A program made the position numbers and the translations under genes. Source: Pigmentibacter sp. JX0631 (lineage in GTDB: Bacteria; Bdellovibrionota_B; Oligoflexia; Silvanigrellales; Silvanigrellaceae). Taken from it: a DNA stretch of 64,000 bases. The DNA lies in contig NZ_CP123622.1 of NCBI RefSeq assembly GCF_029873255.1, forward strand, positions 1,824,501-1,888,500, given 5' to 3'. The notes beneath the pieces were generated by a model, which was not told the DNA's origin, did no database searches, and was given only the letters and a program-made list of their open reading frames with translations. Shown piece by piece: positions 54,749 to 63,637 of the stretch. The first letter of the stretch is position 1. Each line of letters begins with the position of its first letter.

Positions 54749-56125
54749 ATGATTTTCATAGGAAAAACCATATTCGACATTTTATTCATGGAATTTTGTG
54801 GACTACTATATCTAATTAATAAGAAAATTTATTCAAAGTTTATTCACGCCTATCAAAAAAGGAAATTTAATAACATTGTAAAATATGCATACAATAATTC
54901 AACTTTTTATCAAAAAAAATTTTTAGAAAAAGGAATAAATTTAGAAAAGATAGAAAAATTAAATATTGAAGATTTTCCAGTTACTAGTAAAAGAGATTTT
55001 ATAAAAAATATTTCTAATATCTATACAGATAAATATGTTTCAAATGAAGAAGTCATGAAATTTATTCATGATGAAAATAATTCTAAATTACGGTTTAAAG
55101 AAAACTACATTTGTTTTACTACTTCAGGAAGTTTAGGAGAAAAACTACCTATTATAATACATTTCAAAGATTTTCTAACATTTATTTTGACTATGTTCTA
55201 CTACAATAGTAAACCTTTAAAGTTTATTTTAGGATTAAAAACAAAAGTAGCAATTCTAGGAATGACTCAGGGCAGAAGTGCTGCTGTAACTTTAATTAAA
55301 AATTTATCAAAAAAAATATATACTACAAAAGAAATTTCTATAATCTTACCTTTAAATGAAATTATTAATGAATTAAATAATTTTATGCCAGATCAAGTTG
55401 TTTCATATCCCGGAGTTTTTCTTTCACTTATTGAAGAAAAAAAATTAGGTAGGCTAAAAATAAAACCGAAAAAAATTATTCTTTCTGGGGAAGTCTTGAC
55501 GGATGAAAATTATCAAAAAATACAATTAGTTTTTGATTGTGAAGTTGTTAATTCATATGGTGCATCTGAATGTTTTGCTATTGCAATAAAAAACTCTTCT
55601 TATAAAGATTATAGAACTTTCATGAATATGTGCTTAATAGAAATCTTAGATATAAATGACAAACCTGTAAAAAATGGTGAATTAGGAAAAGTTGTAATAA
55701 CTAATTTATATAATTTTGGTCAACCCTTCATAAGATACGATATAGGAGATTCTGCAATTAAATATGAAGACAAATATGGAAATCTGCAATTTAAAGGTGT
55801 TTCTGGAAGAAATTATAAACCAATTATATTTACAAATAATGACGGAAAAAAGGAACAAATATTCCATTGGTCATTTTATTCATTAGTAATTTATTCTGAG
55901 GGGTTAATTAAAACACAATTATTAGTAGGAGAAGATTGTTTTAAGTTAAAATTAGTAGGAAATGATACATCTATTATAGAATGCAAACAAAAATTTGAAA
56001 AAATTTTAGCGGACTTAAATTTTGAAAAATCAGTGAAGATGATAGTTGAAAAAGTTGAAGATATTCTCCCTGAAAAAAATGGAAAAATACCTTTTATAAA
56101 GTTTGAACAAAATTTACTTATTTAA
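54749..56125 (+). CDS. CapK/PaaK-like adenylate-forming enzyme
   Basis: This is a 458-residue protein. CFTTSGSLGEKLPIIIH is the phosphate-binding P-loop of the AMP-ligase superfamily, VVNSYGASECFAIAI the adenine-binding YGxxE motif and GELGKVVITNLYNFGQPFIRYDIGDSA the ribose-binding RYDxGD motif of the phenylacetate-CoA ligase/CapK branch. The terminal Lys in EKNGKIPFIKF is the catalytic lysine. The enzyme would activate a carboxylic acid as its AMP ester and pass it to CoA or another acceptor. CapK relatives often sit in polysaccharide loci, but here the gene is alone. Its end overlaps the convergent gene by 12 bases. Confidence 0.82.
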   Translation: MIFIGKTIFDILFMEFCGLLYLINKKIYSKFIHAYQKRKFNNIVKYAYNNSTFYQKKFLEKGINLEKIEKLNIEDFPVTSKRDFIKNISNIYTDKYVSNEEVMKFIHDENNSKLRFKENYICFTTSGSLGEKLPIIIHFKDFLTFILTMFYYNSKPLKFILGLKTKVAILGMTQGRSAAVTLIKNLSKKIYTTKEISIILPLNEIINELNNFMPDQVVSYPGVFLSLIEEKKLGRLKIKPKKIILSGEVLTDENYQKIQLVFDCEVVNSYGASECFAIAIKNSSYKDYRTFMNMCLIEILDINDKPVKNGELGKVVITNLYNFGQPFIRYDIGDSAIKYEDKYGNLQFKGVSGRNYKPIIFTNNDGKKEQIFHWSFYSLVIYSEGLIKTQLLVGEDCFKLKLVGNDTSIIECKQKFEKILADLNFEKSVKMIVEKVEDILPEKNGKIPFIKFEQNLLI

Positions 56126-57211
56126 TTTTTCAACTTCAACTATATTATATATAGCTTCATGAGACTTTCTGAGATAAATATTTCCATTTATAGTTGCAGG
56201 TATTATTCTTCTGTCATCATCATGAATTACAAATAATTTATTTTTACTGACAAAAGTTATACCTTCTGCCTTATGCAAAAACTTTAATGGTTTATTATCC
56301 TTTGAAAGTAAAAGAATGGGGTCAATATACTTTTTAATGTTATCAAGAGGCAAACTCCATAAATAGGCTCCAACTTTTTCTTGCTCTTCATAACTTGTTA
56401 GAACTAATATTGAGTTATTATCAGCATCCCAAGTTAACGAAGATATTCCTACATCTTCGTCTACATATTTTTTACTATTGCGAAAAGAATACATTAAGGT
56501 AAAATCATCTTTTATATATAATTTAGAATTTTTTTCTTCTTCAATAGTTACTGAAATTAAATTAAAAACATAATCAAATTTTTTATATGAATCACCTTCT
56601 TCTCTTACTCCAAAAATTAACTTATTATTAGGTAAAATGGTGAGACCTTCAATTTTAAAGTAAGGTTTTTTGATGATTTTTTCTAAATAATTTCTTATTT
56701 TTCTAGAATATTTATTTTCACTTTTAACCTGCAAAAATTCAACAATACTTGGATCTTTCGCATTCCAATAAAGTATTGAATTGTGTTCAAGACTCTCATC
56801 GTCGCGATCAAAGCTTGTGGTTGCTAAGATATATTTACTATCAATTGTTTGAGTAAAGTCTTCAAATTTTTTTACAAGAAAAATATTTGGATGGGTATAA
56901 AAGTGAATATTATTTTTATCTATAAAGTTACTATTTTTATAATCTAAAGAAAATATTGATGATATTTGTTTCCCATTAATACTTTTATCATTGGCAAAAT
57001 AAAGAATATCATTATTGAAAGTAACAGCCGATGGTTCGCACGATGCATTAACTATTTCTATTTTATTTTTTTCGTAAATTTTAGTTTTTGTATTCGATGG
57101 AAAACAACTTATTACTCCAGTTTCAGATATTGAATATCTAAGATAAAGTTCTGCTGCAAAAAGGTTTAAATTGTAGAAAATAAAAAAAATTGAGAAAATA
57201 TGTAATTTCAC
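56114..57211 (-). CDS. Secreted beta-propeller-like protein of unknown function
   Basis: This is a 365-residue protein. The signal peptide is residues 1-19 (IFSIFFIFYNLNLFAAE). The mature protein shows repeated four-strand blade-like segments with recurring EGLTILPNNKLIFGVREE, GISSLTWDADNNSILVLTS and EGITFVSKNKLFVIHDDD. These EG-hydrophobic/Asn-Lys-Leu motifs and Asp clusters are typical of six-bladed propellers of the phytase-like/DUF3616/SdiA-regulated kind. It is probably periplasmic. No catalytic residues can be assigned. It overlaps the adenylating enzyme by 12 bases at the 3' end. Confidence 0.6.
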   Translation of the reverse strand: MKLHIFSIFFIFYNLNLFAAELYLRYSISETGVISCFPSNTKTKIYEKNKIEIVNASCEPSAVTFNNDILYFANDKSINGKQISSIFSLDYKNSNFIDKNNIHFYTHPNIFLVKKFEDFTQTIDSKYILATTSFDRDDESLEHNSILYWNAKDPSIVEFLQVKSENKYSRKIRNYLEKIIKKPYFKIEGLTILPNNKLIFGVREEGDSYKKFDYVFNLISVTIEEEKNSKLYIKDDFTLMYSFRNSKKYVDEDVGISSLTWDADNNSILVLTSYEEQEKVGAYLWSLPLDNIKKYIDPILLLSKDNKPLKFLHKAEGITFVSKNKLFVIHDDDRRIIPATINGNIYLRKSHEAIYNIVEVEKLNK

Positions 57212-57287
57212 TTTAATACCTGCAAGATTTGATTTTATATACGTACATTAATATTATAAAATATCTGTACAAAATGTCAAGAAAATA

Positions 57288-58136
57288 TCATAATTTTAAG
57301 GCTTTATTATAAATATCTTTGCTGTTAATAGAATATTTTAATGCAATATCTTTGCATGCTTGTTTCAAGGATAAATTTTTGTTTTTAGAATAATGTATTG
57401 CTTCTAGCGCAATGGTTTCAATATCAGGAATTTCTTTTTCAATAGCATTTATATTTATACAGATAACAAATTCGCCTTGAACTTCATTTAAATTTGAATA
57501 GTAATCAAGAATTTCCTTACATGTTCCTATTTTATGTTCCTCAAATTTTTTTGAAATTTCTTTAGAAACGCTTAAATAAATGTCATCATTTATAAAATAA
57601 TCATTCAAATTTTTTAGTGTGTTTAAAATTCTTTTTGGACTTTCAAAAATAACAGCTATACAAGGTGCTGAATTTTTCCATAATTCATATTCAAGAGATT
57701 GATTTTTCGCTGTACGGTCTAAAAAACCTGAAAAAATAGTTCTTGGTTGGATAAATCCACACGCAGCAAGTGCTGAAGTCAAACTGCTAGGACCAGGAAT
57801 TGATTGAATAGTTATGTTGTTTCTATGCGCCTCAGCAATTAATAAAGAACCTGGATCTGAAATGCATGGTGTACCAGCATCTGTCACTATTGCAGCCATT
57901 TTATTTTCTGAATTTAGAAGTTTATTAATTATAAAATTAATTTTGTTTTTTTCGTTATTGATATGTAAACTTTCTAATGGTGTTTTAATGCTGAAATAAT
58001 GTAATAATTTACCAGTATGTCTTGTGTCCTCACATGCAATAAAATCAACCTGTGAAAGGACTTCTTTTGCTCGAGGAGAAAAATCACTTAATGTACCAAT
58101 CGGTGTCGCGACAATATAAAGTATTCCTGATTTCAT
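57288..58136 (-). CDS. rsmI: 16S rRNA 2'-O-methyltransferase (C1402)
   Basis: This is a 282-residue protein. LYIVATPIGTLSDFSPRAKEVLSQVDFIACEDTRHTGKLL is the RsmI opening; AAIVTDAGTPCISDPGSLLI and SIPGPSSLTSALAACG are the SAM-binding motifs of the tetrapyrrole-methylase fold. FSGFLDRTAKNQ corresponds to the conserved F-x-G-F-L segment. The enzyme methylates the ribose of C1402 in the ribosomal decoding centre. It overlaps the metallo-hydrolase gene by 4 bases and is the last gene of the five-gene pilD-side operon. Confidence 0.96.
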   Translation of the reverse strand: MKSGILYIVATPIGTLSDFSPRAKEVLSQVDFIACEDTRHTGKLLHYFSIKTPLESLHINNEKNKINFIINKLLNSENKMAAIVTDAGTPCISDPGSLLIAEAHRNNITIQSIPGPSSLTSALAACGFIQPRTIFSGFLDRTAKNQSLEYELWKNSAPCIAVIFESPKRILNTLKNLNDYFINDDIYLSVSKEISKKFEEHKIGTCKEILDYYSNLNEVQGEFVICININAIEKEIPDIETIALEAIHYSKNKNLSLKQACKDIALKYSINSKDIYNKALKL

Positions 58137-58987
58137 TCTTGTCCTTTTGGATATTCGTAAGGTTCCGCATAAAATTTTCCTTTACTATCTTTTAATACTT
58201 TCCCTATAGAATGCTGTATATCATGAGTAAAAAATATTTTTGCATTTAAAGGTAAAATTTCTTCTAGTAAAGCTCTTTTTTCATCAATTACTAATTCAGG
58301 ATATCTATCATAGCCCATTGAAATTGGAATATGCATCCATGCAAATCCTGGTATTAAATCGCTGGCAAAAATTAAAGGACCATCATTTAAGTTTACCTGT
58401 GTAAGCATTAATCCCGGCGTGTGTCCATATGAAAAACGAAAAGAAATGAAAGGATAGAGCTCTGTATTAGTATTTTTATCTATAATTTTTAGTCTACCAG
58501 AGTTTTGCAGTAATTGATTTAAATGCGGGATATAAGACGCTCTATCTCTAGAATGAGGATTTTGTGCACGTTCCCACTGCTCTTTGCCAACATAAAAAAT
58601 TGCATTTGGAAAAAGAAGTTTAGGATCACCATCGTCAAAAGCACTTAGTACACCACCAGCATGATCAAAATGGAGGTGAGATAAAATGACATAATGAATA
58701 TCTTCGTGAGTCAGATTTTCTTTTTTCAAACTTTCCAATAATACATGATTTTTTTCAACTACTCCATATCTTTCCTTTAATTTAGAATCAAAAAAAGCAC
58801 CAACCCCAGTTTCAAGTAGTATATTTTTATTATTCCAGTTTTTTATTAATAAAGAATTACAAGCTAAGGGAATTCTATTTAATTCGTCAGGTTTTATCCA
58901 TTGTTCCCACATTTGTTTTGGAGCATTACCAAACATTGCGCCACCATCAAGCATTTGTGAGTTTCCAATTAGAGTGCAAATTTTCAT
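58133..58987 (-). CDS. Metallo-beta-lactamase-fold hydrolase
   Basis: This is a 284-residue protein. The metal motif is LSHLHFDHAGGV (HxHxDH); further ligands are His in YGHTPGLMLTQV, Asp in FASDLIPG and His in FTHDIQH. The N-terminal GGAMFGNAPKQMWEQW resembles the lactonase/MBL-fold subgroup that includes quorum-quenching AHL lactonases and methyl-parathion-type hydrolases. The substrate is unknown; a lactonase role is possible but not shown. There is no signal peptide. The gene is coupled to rsmI by a 4-base overlap. Confidence 0.88.
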   Translation of the reverse strand: MKICTLIGNSQMLDGGAMFGNAPKQMWEQWIKPDELNRIPLACNSLLIKNWNNKNILLETGVGAFFDSKLKERYGVVEKNHVLLESLKKENLTHEDIHYVILSHLHFDHAGGVLSAFDDGDPKLLFPNAIFYVGKEQWERAQNPHSRDRASYIPHLNQLLQNSGRLKIIDKNTNTELYPFISFRFSYGHTPGLMLTQVNLNDGPLIFASDLIPGFAWMHIPISMGYDRYPELVIDEKRALLEEILPLNAKIFFTHDIQHSIGKVLKDSKGKFYAEPYEYPKGQE

Positions 58988-59007
58988 AGCTTCTCCGAGT
59001 TATTTAT

Positions 59008-60621
59008 TTACAGTTTTGTAGAATCTTCTGAGCTATCGACATAAGGATCAATACTTTCTAAATATGGTGCAATTGATTTCACAGGTATTTCTGATTGAAT
59101 AATTACCCATTTACCATTTCTGCTGAGATATGGCCCTGGTAAAGGAACTAATCCTCGAGGTAATAAAAAATTCCCAAATGAAATTGTTTTAGTGATAAAT
59201 ATTTTTATTGTATTTAAAACTTCTGGATTTAATTCTTTTCCTTGTTTAGTAAATAAATCACCAACTGGGGAATATAGTCTAATTTTTGGAATAAGTTTAT
59301 CACCATCTGTGTCTAAAGTTAATGAAGCACTTTCTGAGTAAGATGTTATATTATTAATTGTTTTTTCAATTGATCTAAAATTGATTTCTCCATTTGGAGA
59401 TGAAAAATAGTCTGATAAAACACTCGATTTTTTTCTTACTCTTTCTATTAAATCTAATAATTTATTTTGAGATTGAATCATATCTGAAAGAAAAGAAATG
59501 CTAGAATATTTTTTCGAACTGTCTGTGGGTAAAAGGAAATCTGCACCTGAAGAAGATACAGAAGTCAATATATTTTTACTTTCTATTTTCTTGTTAGGAT
59601 TTAAACTATCAATTATAAATTGTTTTTGATTTGAATAAATTATGGAGTGCCCAGTTATAGTCCAATAAATATCCAATTTAATTTTAAAGTCGTCACTAAG
59701 TAGTGCTAAAAAACTTTCCAAATTTTTTCTAAAACCATTTCTTTGAAAATTAAAACGCCCACAAAAATCCCAGGGATTATTTTTTTGTGAACAAATCGAA
59801 TTTAAAAATTCTAATGGGTCGCTTATTGAAAATATAAGTTGAGAATGATTTATTTTTGTAGATTCATCAAAATCTAATGATTCGGAAGATAATTCAATTG
59901 CATGGTTACTTAAAAAATTTTGAATTGAAATTGGAATATTATTTATCACAATATTTTTCAAAGAATCTGAGGAAAGATTTACTACTTTTTTGATAAGAGG
60001 ATCTAATGAAATAAGAAATGAATCTTTTAACGATAAATGTAATTGAGTTACGCCTCCTATCAATAAAGTATTTCCATTCCATAATTCTTCTATTAAATGA
60101 GTTAATGGTTTTGAAAACGGATTGTCTTCAATTTCTGTTACTAACTCTTCATTATTTGCTATTATGTTACTATCTTGGGAAAGATATGTATCTTTTATTT
60201 CATTTCCCATTGGCTCAGGATCAAAAAATTCATTATCATCAATAGTTTCAGAAGATGTTAAAAAATCTTTTAAAATATTATCTAAAGCAATAATTGCTTT
60301 GTCACTATTTGCTGGAAACATGTTGAAAACAAAAAAACCTTTTGCTCCTAGTTCTCCAGTTGGTGGAGAATTTTGCTGGGTTCTAGGATTATTTTCTAAA
60401 CCAATATTTTTTGAAAATAAATAAAGTTGTTTGTCAGTTTCAGTTGTATAGTTAAATGCAAATGCAAAAGTTGGTTGACCTATTTTTTGAGCAATTTCTG
60501 ATAAAGCAGGAGTTTCTGCTTTCATATTTAAGAAAAAGTAACTACAAATGCCAAAAATAGAAATTATTAGTACGGTTATAAAATATAATAAATATTTTAA
60601 ATAATTATTTTTTTGCTTCAT
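59008..60621 (-). CDS. Membrane-anchored periplasmic protein of unknown function
   Basis: This is a 537-residue protein. One TM helix lies at about residues 10-30 (YLLYFITVLIISIFGICSYFFL), with a positively charged short N-terminus, so the remaining 500 residues should lie in the periplasm. The sequence is Ser/Asn/Leu-rich with mixed helix and strand. Cys residues around 280-295 (SICSQKNNPWDFCG) may form a disulfide. I recognise no family. It is the third gene of the operon with prepilin peptidase and the helicase (gaps of 20-25 bases), so it is probably expressed with them, without implying shared function. Confidence 0.65.
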   Translation of the reverse strand: MKQKNNYLKYLLYFITVLIISIFGICSYFFLNMKAETPALSEIAQKIGQPTFAFAFNYTTETDKQLYLFSKNIGLENNPRTQQNSPPTGELGAKGFFVFNMFPANSDKAIIALDNILKDFLTSSETIDDNEFFDPEPMGNEIKDTYLSQDSNIIANNEELVTEIEDNPFSKPLTHLIEELWNGNTLLIGGVTQLHLSLKDSFLISLDPLIKKVVNLSSDSLKNIVINNIPISIQNFLSNHAIELSSESLDFDESTKINHSQLIFSISDPLEFLNSICSQKNNPWDFCGRFNFQRNGFRKNLESFLALLSDDFKIKLDIYWTITGHSIIYSNQKQFIIDSLNPNKKIESKNILTSVSSSGADFLLPTDSSKKYSSISFLSDMIQSQNKLLDLIERVRKKSSVLSDYFSSPNGEINFRSIEKTINNITSYSESASLTLDTDGDKLIPKIRLYSPVGDLFTKQGKELNPEVLNTIKIFITKTISFGNFLLPRGLVPLPGPYLSRNGKWVIIQSEIPVKSIAPYLESIDPYVDSSEDSTKL

Positions 60622-60646
60622 AAAATATTAATTTTCATTGTAAAGA

Positions 60647-62659
60647 TTATCGAAAAAGTTCAAATAACTTTCTTGCAGCATCCATCCTTTTTGATTCCTC
60701 TGAGTTTGGATCGGTTTTTTCTTTAATAACCAATTCTTTAGGAATTGCTGACAAGAAACGAGAAGGTTTAGGTTCAACGTCTTTACCCGCTGCTTTACCT
60801 TTTTTGCGAAACCCACAATGAGAGATAAAAAGTCTAAATTTAGCTCTTGTAATAGCAACATAAAAAAGACGCCTTTCTTCTTGAATACCTGATTCAAGGT
60901 TAATACTTTTTTCATGAGGCAAGATACCATCTTCAACACCAATTAGAAATACATTTGGAAATTCTAATCCTTTTGATGAATGAATGGTCATTATTTGTAC
61001 CTTATTTTTATTTTCCTTCGCAACATCATACCTTGCTTTATCTAAATGCAAAGCATCAACTACTGCGGAAATACTTTCTTTTTCTAATTCTAGTTTTTCA
61101 ATAACTTGAAAAACCCTTTCTACAACATTTATTCTAAATTGGGCGGTTTGCATATTATTTGATGTTAATAATATTTCGTTTTTTAAACCCATATATTCAA
61201 AACAATCTTTTAAGGTCTGGGAAATTTCTATTTTATTAGTTGCAGAATTTAATTTAAAGCCATAATTTTCCCATTTCCCAAGAAAGTCTTTAATACCTTT
61301 ATGTTCATGCGCCAACTTTTGTAAAATATCTGTTAAATCACGGCTATTTTTTAGACTTTTTTCTTGAAGAAAAGAGGCTTTTATTTTTTCTAATGTACTT
61401 ATACCGATACCTCTAGAAGGAAGATTTATAATTCTAAATAAACTATTTAAATCATTATTATTATAAGCTAATTTAAGGTAGGAAAGAACATCTTTTACTT
61501 CTTTTCTATCAAAAAATTGGGCACCCCCATGGACAACATACGGGATACTTTTTTCAATAAAAACTTGTTCTAAAGATAAAGTTTGACTATTTGATCGGAC
61601 AAGTACAGCTATATTATCATAATTAAAATTTAAAATATTTTTCTTCAGTTCAAAAATTGAATCTGAAACAAAAATAGCTTCGTCTCTTTCATTTTCGCAA
61701 GCATGAAGAATAATTGGATGTAAATTAGGTTGTTCACTCCATAATTCTTTACCTAATCGTTCAGTATTTTCTCGGATAACGCTATTAGCTGCGTTCAGAA
61801 TATTAGGTGAGCAACGATAATTTTGTTCCAAAGTTATTTTTCTAGCAGTTGGATATTGTTTTAGGAAGTCAGAAATAATTGAAGGTCTAGCACCTCTCCA
61901 AGAGTATATACTTTGGTCATCATCACCAACTACACAAATATTCTGATTTTTTTCCGATAACATACATATGAGTTGAAATTGCGAATAGCTAGTGTCTTGA
62001 TACTCATCAACCATTAGATAAGTAAAATTTTCTTGTATACTGGTGAGTAAATTAGGATTATTTTTCAGGCCAATTACTGTTAAATAAACAATATCATCAA
62101 AGTCTATTAAATTATAAAGTCTTAATCTTCTATTATATGAGTTAAAAAGCTTACAAAATATTTTACTATCAAAAACATTATTTTGTTTTTTAAATTCTTC
62201 ATCACGAAATAATTTATCTTTATATTCAGAAATTTTTTGAGCAGCATTTTCAAAAGAAATTATTTCTTCTAAATTAAACTCTTTAATTGATTCTTTTATT
62301 AAATTTATGCTTTCATTTTCATCGCAAATTGAAAAATTTTTTTGCAAATTAAATTCAGAATAGAATTGCCTTAAAATTTTTAAAGCAAATGAATGAAATG
62401 TAGACAATTCAACTTTTTTCGCACATTTTTCACCAACTAACAATCCAAGTCTATCACGCATTTCTTTTGCAGCTTTATTAGTAAAACTAACAGCAACAAT
62501 TTTTTCAGGTTTTATACCTGAATGAATCATCCAAGCTATTCTTGAAGTTATAACTTTAGTTTTTCCTGTTCCAGCACCGGCAAGAACTAAACAAGCTCCC
62601 TCGATATTGGTTACGGCTTCTTTTTGTTCTTTGTTTAATGAATTTATAATATTTTGCAT
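60647..62659 (-). CDS. UvrD/Rep/PcrA-family DNA helicase
   Basis: This is a 670-residue superfamily 1A helicase. The Q-motif LNKEQKEAV and Walker A LVLAGAGTGKTKVI are near the N-terminus. VVSFTNKAAKEMRDR is motif Ia, YLMVDEYQDTSYSQFQL motif II (DEYQ), VVGDDDQSIYSWRGA motif III, LEQNYRCSPNIL motif IV, VQIMTIHSSKGLEFPNVFLIG motif V and RRLFYVAITRAKFRL motif VI. It unwinds DNA 3' to 5' in repair and replication restart. The name (uvrD, rep or pcrA) cannot be fixed. It starts 2 bases after the prepilin peptidase stop. Confidence 0.95.
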   Translation of the reverse strand: MQNIINSLNKEQKEAVTNIEGACLVLAGAGTGKTKVITSRIAWMIHSGIKPEKIVAVSFTNKAAKEMRDRLGLLVGEKCAKKVELSTFHSFALKILRQFYSEFNLQKNFSICDENESINLIKESIKEFNLEEIISFENAAQKISEYKDKLFRDEEFKKQNNVFDSKIFCKLFNSYNRRLRLYNLIDFDDIVYLTVIGLKNNPNLLTSIQENFTYLMVDEYQDTSYSQFQLICMLSEKNQNICVVGDDDQSIYSWRGARPSIISDFLKQYPTARKITLEQNYRCSPNILNAANSVIRENTERLGKELWSEQPNLHPIILHACENERDEAIFVSDSIFELKKNILNFNYDNIAVLVRSNSQTLSLEQVFIEKSIPYVVHGGAQFFDRKEVKDVLSYLKLAYNNNDLNSLFRIINLPSRGIGISTLEKIKASFLQEKSLKNSRDLTDILQKLAHEHKGIKDFLGKWENYGFKLNSATNKIEISQTLKDCFEYMGLKNEILLTSNNMQTAQFRINVVERVFQVIEKLELEKESISAVVDALHLDKARYDVAKENKNKVQIMTIHSSKGLEFPNVFLIGVEDGILPHEKSINLESGIQEERRLFYVAITRAKFRLFISHCGFRKKGKAAGKDVEPKPSRFLSAIPKELVIKEKTDPNSEESKRMDAARKLFELFR

Positions 62660-62661
62660 GA

Positions 62662-63525
62662 TTAAAATTTAAAAATAATTGAAAGAATTTCATCGCCATA
62701 AGTACTTATTGCTAAAGCTGCTGTAGCTAAAAAAGGTCCAAATGGTATTGCAGTTGATAAACCTTTTCGCGATGAAATACCCCAGATAATACCTACAATG
62801 GCTCCTAAAATGCTTGCATAAAATAAAGTAAAAATAACCCCTTTCCACCCCAAAACTGCACCAATAAAACCTAAATATTTTACATCACCCATTCCGATAC
62901 CTTGTCTCTTTCTTAACAGTTCATAAGTTTTTGCTATGAAAAATAGTCCTCCTGCTCCAGTAAAAATTCCAATTAAACTTCCAGACCATCCTAAGTTGTG
63001 ATTTAAACAGCTTATAATAAAACCTATAATGATACCTGGATAAATTATTTTATTTGGTAATATTCTATATTTTAAATCAATTATTGATAAAGGAATTCCT
63101 GTATATAGTAACCATAACGAAACAAAAAAAGGAACAAAATTGTTATAATGAAATTTTCCAAATTGAAATGTTTCATTAGTAATAAAAGAAGGTAAGGCTT
63201 CTAAAACATTAGTTGGTGTTAAAAATCTAAAAAAAATAATAAGAGTCAATATTCCTGTTAAAAGCTCGACAAGTGGATAAGTAATAGGAATTTTATAATT
63301 GCATTTATTGCATTTAGAATGAGTTAGTATATATCCAAGTACTGGTATTAAAGCAAAATTTGGTACGGTATTTTTGCAATTTGGACAAAAACTTCTTGGA
63401 CTAACTATAGAAATATTTAAAGGTAATCGATAGGCTACAACATTTAAAAAACTGCCAATCGATATTCCAAACAAGAATACAAAAATCCCAAAAATTATAT
63501 TTAGTGTACTTAAATCTATAGGCAT
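62662..63525 (-). CDS. pilD: Type IV prepilin peptidase / leader peptidase
   Basis: The gene encodes 287 residues when started at 63525, where AGGA stands 8 bases upstream; an ORF 36 bases longer lacks a ribosome site. SFCPNCKNTVPNFALIPVLGYILTHSKCNKCNYKIP has the two CxxC pairs of the cytoplasmic zinc domain. The aspartate protease motifs are SIIDLKYRILPNK and GIGMGDVKYLGFIGAVLG (GxGD). It cleaves and N-methylates type IV pilins or type II secretion pseudopilins at the inner membrane. It implies that the cell has type IV pili or T2SS, but the pilin genes are not in this window. It is the first gene of the five-gene operon. Confidence 0.95.
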   Translation of the reverse strand: MPIDLSTLNIIFGIFVFLFGISIGSFLNVVAYRLPLNISIVSPRSFCPNCKNTVPNFALIPVLGYILTHSKCNKCNYKIPITYPLVELLTGILTLIIFFRFLTPTNVLEALPSFITNETFQFGKFHYNNFVPFFVSLWLLYTGIPLSIIDLKYRILPNKIIYPGIIIGFIISCLNHNLGWSGSLIGIFTGAGGLFFIAKTYELLRKRQGIGMGDVKYLGFIGAVLGWKGVIFTLFYASILGAIVGIIWGISSRKGLSTAIPFGPFLATAALAISTYGDEILSIIFKF

Positions 63526-63573
63526 GTATTTTTCCTTGACAAAATTATAAATATCTATCAACTATTCTTATTC

Positions 63574-63612
63574 GATAGTTTAGAAACTCAATTTTATTTG
63601 ATGTAAACTATC
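63574..63612. promoter_or_regulatory. 9-bp inverted repeat in the pilD-smpB divergent region
   Basis: GATAGTTTA and TAAACTATC are perfect complements 21 bases apart, within the 112-base gap between divergent pilD and smpB. Distance between centres is three helical turns. It may be a regulatory site for either gene, or chance in an A+T-rich region. Confidence 0.35.
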
Positions 63613-63637
63613 TTAATGAATTGAACACGAGAAGAAC

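Noticed and set aside
58133-58987. AHL lactonase (quorum quenching)
   Set aside because: The MBL metal motif is clear but substrate-specific residues cannot be assigned from sequence alone.
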